Assembly (NCBI GenBank): GCA_903895195.1
Contig: CAITSZ010000012.1
Span: forward strand, 37,303-101,302
Length of the DNA stretch: 64,000 nt
Reading direction: 5' to 3'
DNA from: an uncultured Chlorobiaceae bacterium
GTDB lineage: Bacteria > Bacteroidota > Chlorobiia > Chlorobiales > Chlorobiaceae
Below, piece after piece: positions 53,159 to 60,980 of the stretch (the first letter of the stretch is position 1; each line of letters starts with the position of its first letter). Both the position numbers and the translations under genes were made by a program. The notes below the pieces were generated by a model. It was not told the DNA's origin, searched no databases, and saw only the letters and a program-made list of their open reading frames with translations.

Positions 53159-54709
53159 TTGAGGGGGCTCAATAGTAGTAAACATCTAACATCATCAAGG
53201 GGATTTACCATAAATCGAATCATTGATATTACCGAACTTGCTCTTCGGGACGCACACCAGAGCCTGATTGCAACCAGACTGGGAATTGAAGATATGACCG
53301 GGGCCTGCGCCGATCTGGACGATGCCGGCTACTGGTCACTGGAGTGCTGGGGTGGAGCCACCTATGACTCATGTATCCGTTTTCTGAACGAGGACCCGTG
53401 GGAGCGCCTGCGCACCTTCAAGAAGCTCATGCCTAAAACCCCGCTGCAGATGCTGCTGCGAGGCCAGAATCTTCTGGGATATCGGCACTATCAGGACGAG
53501 GTGGTGGAGCGGTTCTGCAACAAGTCGGCAGAAAACGGTATGGACGTTTTTCGCATTTTCGACGCACTCAATGACCTGAGAAATATAGAGACCTCGGTTC
53601 GTGCGGTCAAAAAGGCCGGCAAACACGCTCAGGGGACGATCTGCTACACCGTCAGCCCCATTCACACGACACAACTTTTTGTTGATCAGGCACGCAGGCT
53701 GCAGGATATGGGAGTCGATTCGCTCTGCATCAAGGATATGGCAGCTCTCATAAAACCCCAGGCGGCATTTGACCTGGTAAAGGGAATTAAAGAGGCATGC
53801 GGAGATGATCTTCGTGTGCATCTGCATGTTCATGCCACCACAGGCGTTACGATGGTGAGCCTGATGAAGGCTGTTGAGGCGGGAGTGGATTGTGTGGATA
53901 CTGCAATCAGCTCCATGAGTCTCGGACCGGGGCACAACCCTACGGAAAGCTTTATTGAGATGCTTGAAGGCACCGGGTACACCACCCGAGTCAACAATGA
54001 GAAAATACTGAAGGTAAAGACTCATTTTATGACTGTGCTTGGGCGCTACAGTGAGTTTCTTTCGAAGGTTACCGGCGTTGAGACTGAGATATTCAAGAGC
54101 CAGATCCCAGGCGGCATGCTTTCGAATATGGAGAATCAGCTCAAGCAGCAGGGTGCAGGAGACAGGATGAAAGAGGTTCTCGAGGAGATTCCGCGTGTCC
54201 GCAAGGATACCGGCTATGTCCCCCTCGTGACTCCCAGCAGCCAGATAGTAGGCACTCAGGCTGTGCTTAATGTTCTGATGGGAAGATATAAGGTGCTGAC
54301 CGGTGAATTTGCTGACCTGATGCTCGGCTATTACGGCGCAGTTTCCGGCGAAAAAAATCCGGACGTCGTGCAGATGGCGCAGAACCATGCCCATAAAAAG
54401 CCGATCCACTGCCGGCCTGCAAATCTTCTGAAACCGGAGTGGGACAAGCTTCGTTCGGCAGCTCTTGCCATTCCTGGATGCAACGGGAAGACTGAAGATG
54501 TTCTGACCTATGCCATGTTCCCACAGGTTGCTCCAAAATTTTTTCCAGAACGGCACGAGGGTCCACGAAATCTTGGACGGAATCCTGCGACCGGCGAATC
54601 GGAAACACAACCTCTTGAAGGGCATCAGGGGGCGATCACCGGCCCCATCACCTACTCCGTAACGTTGAGCGGGCGACAGCATAAGGTGACTGTAACGCCT
54701 TACCAGTAA
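53159..54709 (+). CDS. Carboxyltransferase 5S-type subunit (pyruvate/oxaloacetate carboxyltransferase domain)
   Basis: 516 residues from the TTG at 53159. The conserved part begins only at INRIIDITELALRDAHQS, and an AAGGGG site at 53197-53202 points to an ATA codon at 53210 as possible true start (499 residues). Motifs: DITELALRDAHQSLIATR, the catalytic carbamylated Lys in CIKDMAALIKP, and metal-binding His in HLHVHATTG. C-terminal conserved carboxylase domain without a biotin domain. The protein moves a carboxyl group between biotin and pyruvate/oxaloacetate. With the following genes it makes a transcarboxylase- or decarboxylase-like complex. Confidence 0.87.
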   Translation: MRGLNSSKHLTSSRGFTINRIIDITELALRDAHQSLIATRLGIEDMTGACADLDDAGYWSLECWGGATYDSCIRFLNEDPWERLRTFKKLMPKTPLQMLLRGQNLLGYRHYQDEVVERFCNKSAENGMDVFRIFDALNDLRNIETSVRAVKKAGKHAQGTICYTVSPIHTTQLFVDQARRLQDMGVDSLCIKDMAALIKPQAAFDLVKGIKEACGDDLRVHLHVHATTGVTMVSLMKAVEAGVDCVDTAISSMSLGPGHNPTESFIEMLEGTGYTTRVNNEKILKVKTHFMTVLGRYSEFLSKVTGVETEIFKSQIPGGMLSNMENQLKQQGAGDRMKEVLEEIPRVRKDTGYVPLVTPSSQIVGTQAVLNVLMGRYKVLTGEFADLMLGYYGAVSGEKNPDVVQMAQNHAHKKPIHCRPANLLKPEWDKLRSAALAIPGCNGKTEDVLTYAMFPQVAPKFFPERHEGPRNLGRNPATGESETQPLEGHQGAITGPITYSVTLSGRQHKVTVTPYQ

Positions 54710-54744
54710 TTAAATTATGAAAATCATTGCATAGTCGGGATACC

Positions 54745-56289
54745 ATGAATATTGAAGCGATACTACAGGATCTGAATCAGAGGAAGGAAGCGTTGCAATT
54801 GGGCGGCGGGCAGGACAAGATTGACCGACAGCACGAGGCAGGAAGTCTCAGCGCACGTGAACGCATCGGCGCACTCCTCGATCAGGACAGTTTTCAGGAA
54901 TCGGGACTTTTTGCCAAACACCGCTGTACAAACTTCGGCATGACGGACAAGGAGATGGCGGCGGATGGTGTTGTAACCGGGGCCGGCAGCATCAATGGAA
55001 GACTGGTGCATCTTGCCAGTCAGGATTTCACTGTTGTCGGAGGTTCGGCCGGTGAAGCCCATTGTAACAAGATAGTGCAGATGATGCAGTCTTCTCTCAA
55101 GACCGGTTCGCCTTTTGTTATGATCAACGATTCAGGAGGCGCGCGCATTCAGGAGGGTATCGACAGCCTCTCGGGATACGGTAAAGTATTTTACAACAAC
55201 GTCATGCTTTCGGGCGTTGTACCCCAGGTTTCAATTATCTGCGGCCCCTGTGCAGGCGGCGCGGCCTACAGCCCTGCCCTGACAGATTTTATCATCCAGA
55301 CCCGTGCGGCCCGGATGTTTATTACCGGCCCATCGGTCATCAAGGCGGTCACTGGTGAAGTTGTAACGGCAGAAGAGCTTGGCGGACCGATAGCCCAGAT
55401 GAATAACTCGGGGGTGGTTCACTTCATCGCCGAAGATGATCTGGATGCCATTGCCATCTGCAAGCGCCTGCTCTCATTTCTCCCTTCCAATAATCTTGAG
55501 GACTCTCCCAAGCTGGAAGCTGATGATATTATTATTCCGGACAAACGTCTTAACACCGTTATTCCTCTTGATCCGAAACAGCGGTATGATGTCAGGGATG
55601 TCATCGGTCATATCGTGGACAAAGCTGACTTCATGGAAGTGCAGTCATCATTTGCCGCCAATATCGTCATTGGGTTTGCCCGCCTTCAGGGACGCGCGGT
55701 GGGGATCGTTGCAAACCAGCCAAACGTTATGGCCGGCGTGCTGGATATCAACGCCTCGGACAAGGCCGCCCGATTCATACGGTTCTGCAATGCCTTCAAC
55801 ATACCGCTTATCACCTTTGTCGATGTGCCAGGTTTTCTGCCCGGTGTTGAGCAGGAGTATGGCGGGATTATCCGGCATGGCGCCAAGATGCTTTTTGCCT
55901 ATGCAGCTGCTACCGTACCGAAAATAACGGTAGTTCTCCGCAAAGCCTATGGAGGAGCCTATCTTGCCATGTGCAGCAAGGACCTTGATGCTGACAGAGT
56001 TGTATCGTGGCCTTCGGCTGAGATCGCCGTCATGGGCGCCGATGGTGCCGTTGACGTTATTTTTCGCAATGAGATCAAGAAAGCGGATGATCCTGCAGTG
56101 CGTCGCCTGGAGCTGGTCAAGGAGTATCGGGAAACCTTTGCAACTCCTTATGCCGCTGCCGCACACTTTCAGGTGGATGACATCATCGAGCCGGCGGAAA
56201 CGCGCAGATATCTGGCCATGTCTCTGGATTTTCTCCATTCCAAACGTGAATTCAGGCCTCAGAAGAAACACGGCCTGATTCCACTTTAA
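54745..56289 (+). CDS. Acyl-CoA carboxyltransferase, 12S/beta-type subunit
   Basis: 514 residues from the ATG at 54745 (a TTG at 54727 is less likely). Crotonase-fold halves with the acyl-CoA and biotin sites: GGARIQEGIDSLSGYGKVF, CGPCAGGAAYSPALTDF in the N half, and GVEQEYGGIIRHGAKMLFAYA, RKAYGGAYLAMCSKDLDAD in the C half. Family members are propionyl-CoA carboxylase beta, the 12S subunit of methylmalonyl-CoA transcarboxylase, and methylmalonyl-CoA decarboxylase alpha. Which reaction runs depends on the partner subunits; the 5S-type gene before it favours transcarboxylation between methylmalonyl-CoA and pyruvate. Confidence 0.9.
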   Translation: MNIEAILQDLNQRKEALQLGGGQDKIDRQHEAGSLSARERIGALLDQDSFQESGLFAKHRCTNFGMTDKEMAADGVVTGAGSINGRLVHLASQDFTVVGGSAGEAHCNKIVQMMQSSLKTGSPFVMINDSGGARIQEGIDSLSGYGKVFYNNVMLSGVVPQVSIICGPCAGGAAYSPALTDFIIQTRAARMFITGPSVIKAVTGEVVTAEELGGPIAQMNNSGVVHFIAEDDLDAIAICKRLLSFLPSNNLEDSPKLEADDIIIPDKRLNTVIPLDPKQRYDVRDVIGHIVDKADFMEVQSSFAANIVIGFARLQGRAVGIVANQPNVMAGVLDINASDKAARFIRFCNAFNIPLITFVDVPGFLPGVEQEYGGIIRHGAKMLFAYAAATVPKITVVLRKAYGGAYLAMCSKDLDADRVVSWPSAEIAVMGADGAVDVIFRNEIKKADDPAVRRLELVKEYRETFATPYAAAAHFQVDDIIEPAETRRYLAMSLDFLHSKREFRPQKKHGLIPL

Positions 56290-56301
56290 CTCTCTATTCC
56301 A

Positions 56302-56511
56302 ATGGAAGAAACACTATCTGAGCCCATACAAAGCGAGCCTAAAATAACTCAGGAGCTGCTGGTAATCATGTCGGCGTCTATCGCCGCCTATCTGGGAAAA
56401 AACGTCAGGATCCGCCGTGCACGCTTTATAAGCAACCAGGGACCAAGTTCATGGTCGCAACTGGGGCGCGTATCCATTCAGTCATCCCATACCTTCAGTA
56501 CCACTAAATAA
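56302..56511 (+). CDS. Small subunit-like protein of the carboxyltransferase operon
   Basis: 69 residues between the 12S and biotin-carrier genes, 12 bases after the former and 11 before the latter. The middle, ITQELLVIMSASIAAYLGKNVRIRRARF, followed by WSQLGRVSIQSSH, resembles the short conserved tail found in small (gamma/delta) subunits of biotin-dependent decarboxylases in related bacteria. The membrane helix of those subunits is missing here. It probably helps assemble the complex. Soluble, no Cys. Confidence 0.65.
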   Translation: MEETLSEPIQSEPKITQELLVIMSASIAAYLGKNVRIRRARFISNQGPSSWSQLGRVSIQSSHTFSTTK

Positions 56512-56522
56512 GGAATTATACC

Positions 56523-56918
56523 GTGCAGTTGATCTTGACCATAGACGGAAATAAATATGTCGTTGACGTGGATGTCCTCGAAGGAGAGGAGATCCGGACG
56601 CCGGAATCCTTTCAGGAGATGACCTCAACGATTCAGTCGAAACAGATTGTCGCTCCATCTCCCCTTCCTCAGGCATTGCAGCCGGTTTCGGACGGCCTGC
56701 CCGATGACAAGGTGTGCCGCAGTCCTATTGCAGGGATTGTGCAACGGGTTAATGTCCAGGTCGGGCAGACGCTTCAGGTTGACGACCTCTTGCTTGTGCT
56801 GGAAGCCATGAAAATGGAGACAAATATTACAGCCCATACGGAAGGAACAGTCAAAAAGATTATGGCCTCACCGGGAGAAGCGGTAAAAAGCGGGCAGGCT
56901 CTTATCGAATTCGAGTAA
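56523..56918 (+). CDS. Biotin carboxyl carrier protein (1.3S type)
   Basis: 131 residues from a GTG at 56523 with AAGGA upstream. N-terminal beta segment (LILTIDGNKYVVDVDVLEG), a Pro/Ala/Gln linker (about 43-60), then a biotinyl domain with the biotin site EAMKMET (Lys97) flanked by VCRSPIAGIVQRVNVQVGQ and GEAVKSGQALIEFE. It swings the carboxyl group between the two catalytic subunits. Last gene of the four-gene operon. Confidence 0.92.
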   Translation: MQLILTIDGNKYVVDVDVLEGEEIRTPESFQEMTSTIQSKQIVAPSPLPQALQPVSDGLPDDKVCRSPIAGIVQRVNVQVGQTLQVDDLLLVLEAMKMETNITAHTEGTVKKIMASPGEAVKSGQALIEFE

Positions 56919-57173
56919 AACTCTTATCTTCTTCGCCTCTCCAGCCGCACCGGGTTGATCAGGTAGTCCCGGGGCTCTACTCGGGATTGTTGATTTTCCT
57001 TGAGACTGGAAAGATTTCAAGCTTCCCTGGCCGTTGTGGATTGCTGAAAAGTGACGATCTGACAGGAACACTATACAATATTGTATATTGGAGGATAATC
57101 CCCTTTTTCCCTTTTGGAACTGTTACCCCCACCTCTATTCGTAACAGAAACTTCCATTCAATGTATACGAATC

Positions 57174-58028
57174 ATGAAAAAAAACTTTTCCCTGAAATGT
57201 ATGCCGTTACTTTTCTTCACGGCTATCATGATCAACTGGATGATGGTCACGCCGCTTACAGCTGCGGAAAAAATCACTAATCCCAATCCATCAGCCGAGA
57301 GATCCTCAAGCATCCCCCAAATGCAAACAATCGGCATAATAGGCGGGGTCAGCTGGGTATCATCACTGGAGTATTACCGCCTTATGAATCAGATGGTCCG
57401 GAATAAACTGGGAGGGCTGAACTCAGCTCAAATTCTCATGTATTCCATAGAGTTTGGTGAATTTGCCAGGCAGGAACGTCTTGCCGACAAGGGTGACTGG
57501 AAACCGTTGAGAAAAATAATGATTGATGCTGCTCAAAGGCTGAAAAACGGAGGGGCTGATTTTATTGTCATAGCCTCGAACACGATGAACTCTAGCGCAG
57601 AGGATATTGAGAAAACGGTAAACATCCCGGTTCTGCACATCGCTGATGCAACAGGAAAAAAGATTAAGGAACAAGGCCTTTCATCCGTCATACTCCTCGG
57701 CACGAAATACACGATGGAAAGTAAGTTCTACCGTGACCGGCTCGAGAATAAATATGGACTCAAAGTCATCCTGCCCAATCAGGCTGAGAGAGAGTACATC
57801 AACACCGTTATCTTTGATGAATTATGCGCCGAAAAGATCAATAAGGAGTCCAAACAGCACTTCATACAAATCATCAATCGACTTGTTAAAGAGAACCATG
57901 CTGAGGGAGTTATACTTGGGTGTACAGAAATTCCTTTATTGATAAAACAGGAAGATGTGAGTATACCTGTGTTTGACACAACAGCCATTCATGCTGAGGC
58001 CGCGGTAACGTATTCATTGAGCAAATAA
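57174..58028 (+). CDS. Exported aspartate/glutamate racemase family protein (YgeA-like)
   Basis: 284 residues from the ATG at 57174, which begins a signal peptide (KNFSLKCMPLLFFTAIMINWMMVTPLTAA). The racemase signature IGIIGGVSWVSSLEYYRLMN follows. The first catalytic position is the Thr of ASNTMNSS, as in E. coli YgeA rather than the Cys of classical aspartate racemase, and the usual His after it is Asn. The second catalytic Cys is kept in GCTEIPLL. Cofactor-free racemases are normally cytoplasmic, so export suggests a role on periplasmic D-amino acids or a changed function. Confidence 0.8.
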   Translation: MKKNFSLKCMPLLFFTAIMINWMMVTPLTAAEKITNPNPSAERSSSIPQMQTIGIIGGVSWVSSLEYYRLMNQMVRNKLGGLNSAQILMYSIEFGEFARQERLADKGDWKPLRKIMIDAAQRLKNGGADFIVIASNTMNSSAEDIEKTVNIPVLHIADATGKKIKEQGLSSVILLGTKYTMESKFYRDRLENKYGLKVILPNQAEREYINTVIFDELCAEKINKESKQHFIQIINRLVKENHAEGVILGCTEIPLLIKQEDVSIPVFDTTAIHAEAAVTYSLSK

Positions 58029-58093
58029 CATATACATGTCAGGTGCGATCCGTAACCCTGCAGCGTCCTCTTCCCCTCAAAATGAAAGCCCCT

Positions 58094-58116
58094 TCGAAAG
58101 TCGGGGCTTTCCCTTT
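58094..58116 (+). terminator. Intrinsic terminator of the racemase gene
   Basis: GAAAGCCCC pairs with GGGGCTTTC across a ten-base loop, followed by CCTTTTAT. Confidence 0.75.
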
Positions 58117-58398
58117 TATAGCAGCGCTTCTGAAGAGAATAACTCAGAAAACCTTCTGATGCTCAATGGGAACAAGGCCTATTACAAAAGCGATGGTTGA
58201 AATACTGTTTCATTATTGAAAATTTATAGTTTTTAGCTATACATTTATACCGAAAATCATTACTTTTTTCTGAACACTCCTCAATATCGCCTTATCAGTA
58301 TATAGAGACAGTCACGGAACATCCATGGTAGTTCGCAGACATGAACCCTCTTTAGCCTGTTTTTCTATCTATCCGAATTTCAATAAGTCCAGCGTTCC

Positions 58399-58423
58399 CC
58401 GGTAGTCCTTTCGATACCCTCGC
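58399..58423 (+). promoter_or_regulatory. 25-base intergenic motif, copy 2
   Basis: Same 25 bases as 39498-39522. It ends 150 bases before the ATG of the truncated nuclease gene, close to the 165 bases in copy 1. Confidence 0.5.
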
Positions 58424-58573
58424 AGTAAAGCAGTACAGAATTATCATTGCCATATTTGCGCCGGTAAATTTACGCATAGCGCTCTTAAGGCAATGTCGTT
58501 TCGATTTACTCATACATCATTTTCAGATATGCTCTCAAAGTGCCGACAAAACCAATAACAAAACATACCTGAC

Positions 58574-58735
58574 ATGAAACATTACCCTCACCATCGGACC
58601 TCATGGGTATTGGCGATCTTCATGCTCTTTATCGCCTCTACCACTCAAACACTATTCGCTGCAACAACTGCGTGCCCCAAGCAATATCTGAGCGGAGTTG
58701 CTCCTGATATTGAAAAAAGCTCTCTGGTCTGCTGA
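58574..58735 (+). pseudogene. Truncated DNA/RNA non-specific endonuclease (N-terminus only)
   Basis: 53 codons: a signal peptide (SWVLAIFMLFIASTTQTLFA), then CPKQYLSGVAPDIEKSSLVC and a TGA stop. The sequence after the signal resembles the conserved start of secreted NucA-type nucleases, which continue with a Cys-aromatic segment and the DRGH active site. Nothing of the catalytic domain follows. Probably a relic; it could also be a very short secreted peptide. Confidence 0.5.
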
Positions 58736-58795
58736 ACATATTCCGAATCCGTTTGCAGGCTGAAGGAATAATCAACTTAAATGGAGCAGTGTGAA

Positions 58796-59638
58796 ATGAA
58801 AAAGAAAGGTTTTTATCTGCCTTATCTGCTTAGTGTTATGGTCATGATAACACTCGCCGGACCTCAAAGGGCACAAACCAAAGAATTCAATAGTGACAGT
58901 ATTAAGGTCGGGTCAAAAGCCATTTACTGGAAATCAGAAAGAAACTACATTGGAATGTTAGCCGCGTATTCCGTTGTGTACAAAGGCTGGCAATCGAATA
59001 ATGCCCGCGGCTACAATATCGGATCCGTTCTCTTAAGGAATGATTCCCTGGAAAATGGCCGATTGGTATTCTGGGCGAGGAATTGCAATACAATAACTCA
59101 TAATGAAACTCAGCACGGCGAGGTCCGGCTAATGCTCGGGTATCTTGCAAAACTAAACGCCGACAGAAAACATGGCAAGAGAGTTCCTGATATCAAAAAT
59201 CTTGATGGTTATACGGTATTCACGACACTCGAACCATGTGCTCAATGCTCAGGAATGATGACACTTCAAAAGGTTCATCGGACAGTTTACGGACAGAGTG
59301 ATCCCGGATTCGGCAAAGCTCTTGAGCGGTTGCAAATAGATTCAACACCCCTCACAAGTGGTGGATATCCGCCATATCCTCGAAAAGTGGTTTCTGAACG
59401 GTCTAACATCGCCTACTGTGATTTACTTGAACAAGCATATAAGAATGCCGGTCCGGATGTTCATATTACCGACTTCCTTAAATCTGACGAAGCAAAAAAG
59501 ATTTTTGAGCAGGCATATACTGAGTTTAGAAATTATAAAGCACAAGTCCCTTCAATAAATGGCCAGTTTTTAGAAGAAGCCAAACGGATGGTTGAATCTG
59601 TGCCAAAAAATTTCAAACCACTCATTCCTGATATTTAG
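58796..59638 (+). CDS. Exported cytidine/nucleoside deaminase-like protein
   Basis: 280 residues from the ATG at 58796, which starts a signal peptide ending near RAQ. The deaminase zinc site is recognisable: His107-Gly-Glu109 (the usual HAE is HGE here), then TLEPCAQC (Cys148, Cys151) about 40 residues later, as in the family. A C-terminal helical region of about 100 residues is unlike housekeeping deaminases. Zinc deaminases with a signal peptide are rare; some are toxin domains, but no immunity gene is evident. Substrate unknown. Confidence 0.78.
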   Translation: MKKKGFYLPYLLSVMVMITLAGPQRAQTKEFNSDSIKVGSKAIYWKSERNYIGMLAAYSVVYKGWQSNNARGYNIGSVLLRNDSLENGRLVFWARNCNTITHNETQHGEVRLMLGYLAKLNADRKHGKRVPDIKNLDGYTVFTTLEPCAQCSGMMTLQKVHRTVYGQSDPGFGKALERLQIDSTPLTSGGYPPYPRKVVSERSNIAYCDLLEQAYKNAGPDVHITDFLKSDEAKKIFEQAYTEFRNYKAQVPSINGQFLEEAKRMVESVPKNFKPLIPDI

Positions 59639-59704
59639 TAACAATACTCTCGGTTGAAAGGGGAAAAATCATTTTCCATAACATAAAACCAAAGGAGGAT
59701 AGTG

Positions 59705-60004
59705 ATGGCACTGACACCAATCGATACGTATCAGGTTATGTATTCTGCAAATTCATTCTTTCCGAGGATTTGGCTTCAGGGAGGTGGCAAAAGCCTTGGG
59801 CAGCTCATTTTCCATCCCAACGGGGCCGCACTACCGCCGGATACATCGACCAGCGGACAAGCCCAGGTGCATTACCATCTGGATGACTTTCAAAACATTA
59901 TCGGTCTCCTGAAAACCAATAAACCGGTATCCCTCCTCTACTCAGGCTCAGGCGGCGGGTTTGAAAACGGCATTGAGACCGGAGCTCGCCCTGTCGGCAC
60001 CTGA
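59705..60004 (+). CDS. Small protein of unknown function
   Basis: 99 residues. AAAGGAGG upstream strongly supports the start (ATG 59705). No signal peptide or Cys. The sequence MALTPIDTYQVMYSANSFFP, then IWLQGGGKSLGQLIFHPNG and VHYHLDDFQNIIGLLKTNKP suggests a compact alpha/beta or beta domain; the end is Gly-rich. A strong terminator follows. It lies 66 bases after the deaminase gene but need not be linked to it. I do not recognise the family. Confidence 0.62.
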   Translation: MALTPIDTYQVMYSANSFFPRIWLQGGGKSLGQLIFHPNGAALPPDTSTSGQAQVHYHLDDFQNIIGLLKTNKPVSLLYSGSGGGFENGIETGARPVGT

Positions 60005-60030
60005 ACCGTTACTGCCTGAAATTATTGAAC

Positions 60031-60064
60031 AAAAAAAAGCCCCGACTTGCGAAGGGGCTTTTTC
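60031..60064 (+). terminator. Intrinsic terminator after the 59705 gene
   Basis: AAAAAGCCCC and GGGGCTTTTT around GACTTGCGAA. The same hairpin with the same loop recurs at 61857-61885. Confidence 0.88.
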
Positions 60065-60092
60065 TGTATTGACCTCAAGTGGTCACGGAGGA

Positions 60093-60424
60093 AGGAGATA
60101 CCTTTCTATCGCCTTTACCGAGAGCAGGGTATCTCGATGCTTTCAGCCGTCCTCCGCAGTGACACGGCGGTTAAAATCAGTATCAAAATCATCAACGTCT
60201 TCGTCGAAATGCGGCGTTTCATCCAGAACAACGCGCAAGTATTTGCCTGACTGGATTCGATTGAACAACGTCAGCTCGCTTTGGATATGGAAACGTATAA
60301 CCAACAATACCCCCCTGTAGTCATTGAATCTTTTAAAGAGGCTCATGACCGATTTTTGATTATTGACGAAGCAGAGATATACCATATTGGAGCATCGCTC
60401 TAAGACTTAGGGAAAAAATATGAA
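60093..60424 (+). pseudogene. ORF6N-domain protein, C-terminal part with stop codons
   Basis: One frame reads YREQGISMLSAVLRSDTAVK and VFVEMRRFIQNNAQVFA, stops at TGA 60248-60250, and continues in the same frame. The continuation includes KEAHDRFLIIDEAEIYHIGASL, with a TAA at 60401 before DLGKK. These are the conserved central and C-terminal segments of ORF6N-type DNA-binding proteins (phage or mobile-element related). The N-terminal domain is missing. Two nonsense codons in an unbroken frame show recent decay. Confidence 0.78.
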
Positions 60425-60624
60425 TAAACTTAAAATGCACTCCTCAAACCTGACAAATGAGACTGTTCGAATTGCCTGCTTCGATACAGCCTTGGCTCTA
60501 TTGGCTCAAAGAAGGCAAAGACTTTTTCTGAACAGAGGATAACGTGTATATTGGATCATTCAAAGCGAAGCCACTATGAAGTGGGGCACTCTATACGTTG
60601 GCTTCTTTGTCCGGAAAATGCCAG
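60425..60624. other. Gene-free stretch before the H-NS-like gene
   Basis: Continuation of ORF6N remnant DNA and the presumed promoter of the next gene; no frame supported. Confidence 0.4.
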
Positions 60625-60969
60625 ATGAAAACAATTAACATCAAAGAAAACATGACGAAACTCAAGGAAATCAAAGCTCAAATAGCTGAACTTCAAAAAG
60701 AGGCTGACGCAACATTTCATCGCGACAAACAAGCTGCCATTGCGGATATCACATCGAAAATGTTTGCCTACAACATCAGCATCCCGGAGCTTCTGAATAA
60801 GGGAAAAGCAGCAAGATCTTCATCCAAAACTTCGGCACCCGTTAAATACAGGAAAAGTGAACATGAATTCTGGGTAGGCAGAGGCCCGAAACCGAAATGG
60901 GTAAAAGAGGCTGAAGAGAAGGGTGAAAACCTCGAAGTATACAGGATTCAGGAACAAATAACTCAATAG
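60625..60969 (+). CDS. H-NS family nucleoid-associated protein
   Basis: 114 residues from the ATG at 60625 (a start at 60655 would remove ten). An N-terminal coiled coil (TKLKEIKAQIAELQKEADATFHRDK), a linker rich in Ser/Lys, and a C-terminal DNA-binding motif: VKYRKSEHEFWVGRGPKPKWVKEA. The last part matches the Y.....W.GRG..P.W pattern of H-NS/StpA. Such proteins bind AT-rich DNA and silence acquired genes. It lies 11 bases before the nitroreductase gene. Confidence 0.82.
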   Translation: MKTINIKENMTKLKEIKAQIAELQKEADATFHRDKQAAIADITSKMFAYNISIPELLNKGKAARSSSKTSAPVKYRKSEHEFWVGRGPKPKWVKEAEEKGENLEVYRIQEQITQ

Positions 60970-60980
60970 GTTTTTTCAAA

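Larger units (their letters stand above)
58029..58573. other. Gene-free stretch with terminator and 25-base motif
   Basis: Apart from the terminator it is AT-rich, with the second copy of the 25-base motif at 58399-58423. Confidence 0.55.

Noticed and set aside
53369..54682. A 437-codon open frame on the minus strand
   Set aside because: It is wholly antisense to the conserved 5S carboxyltransferase gene and its product matches no family; a codon-bias shadow.
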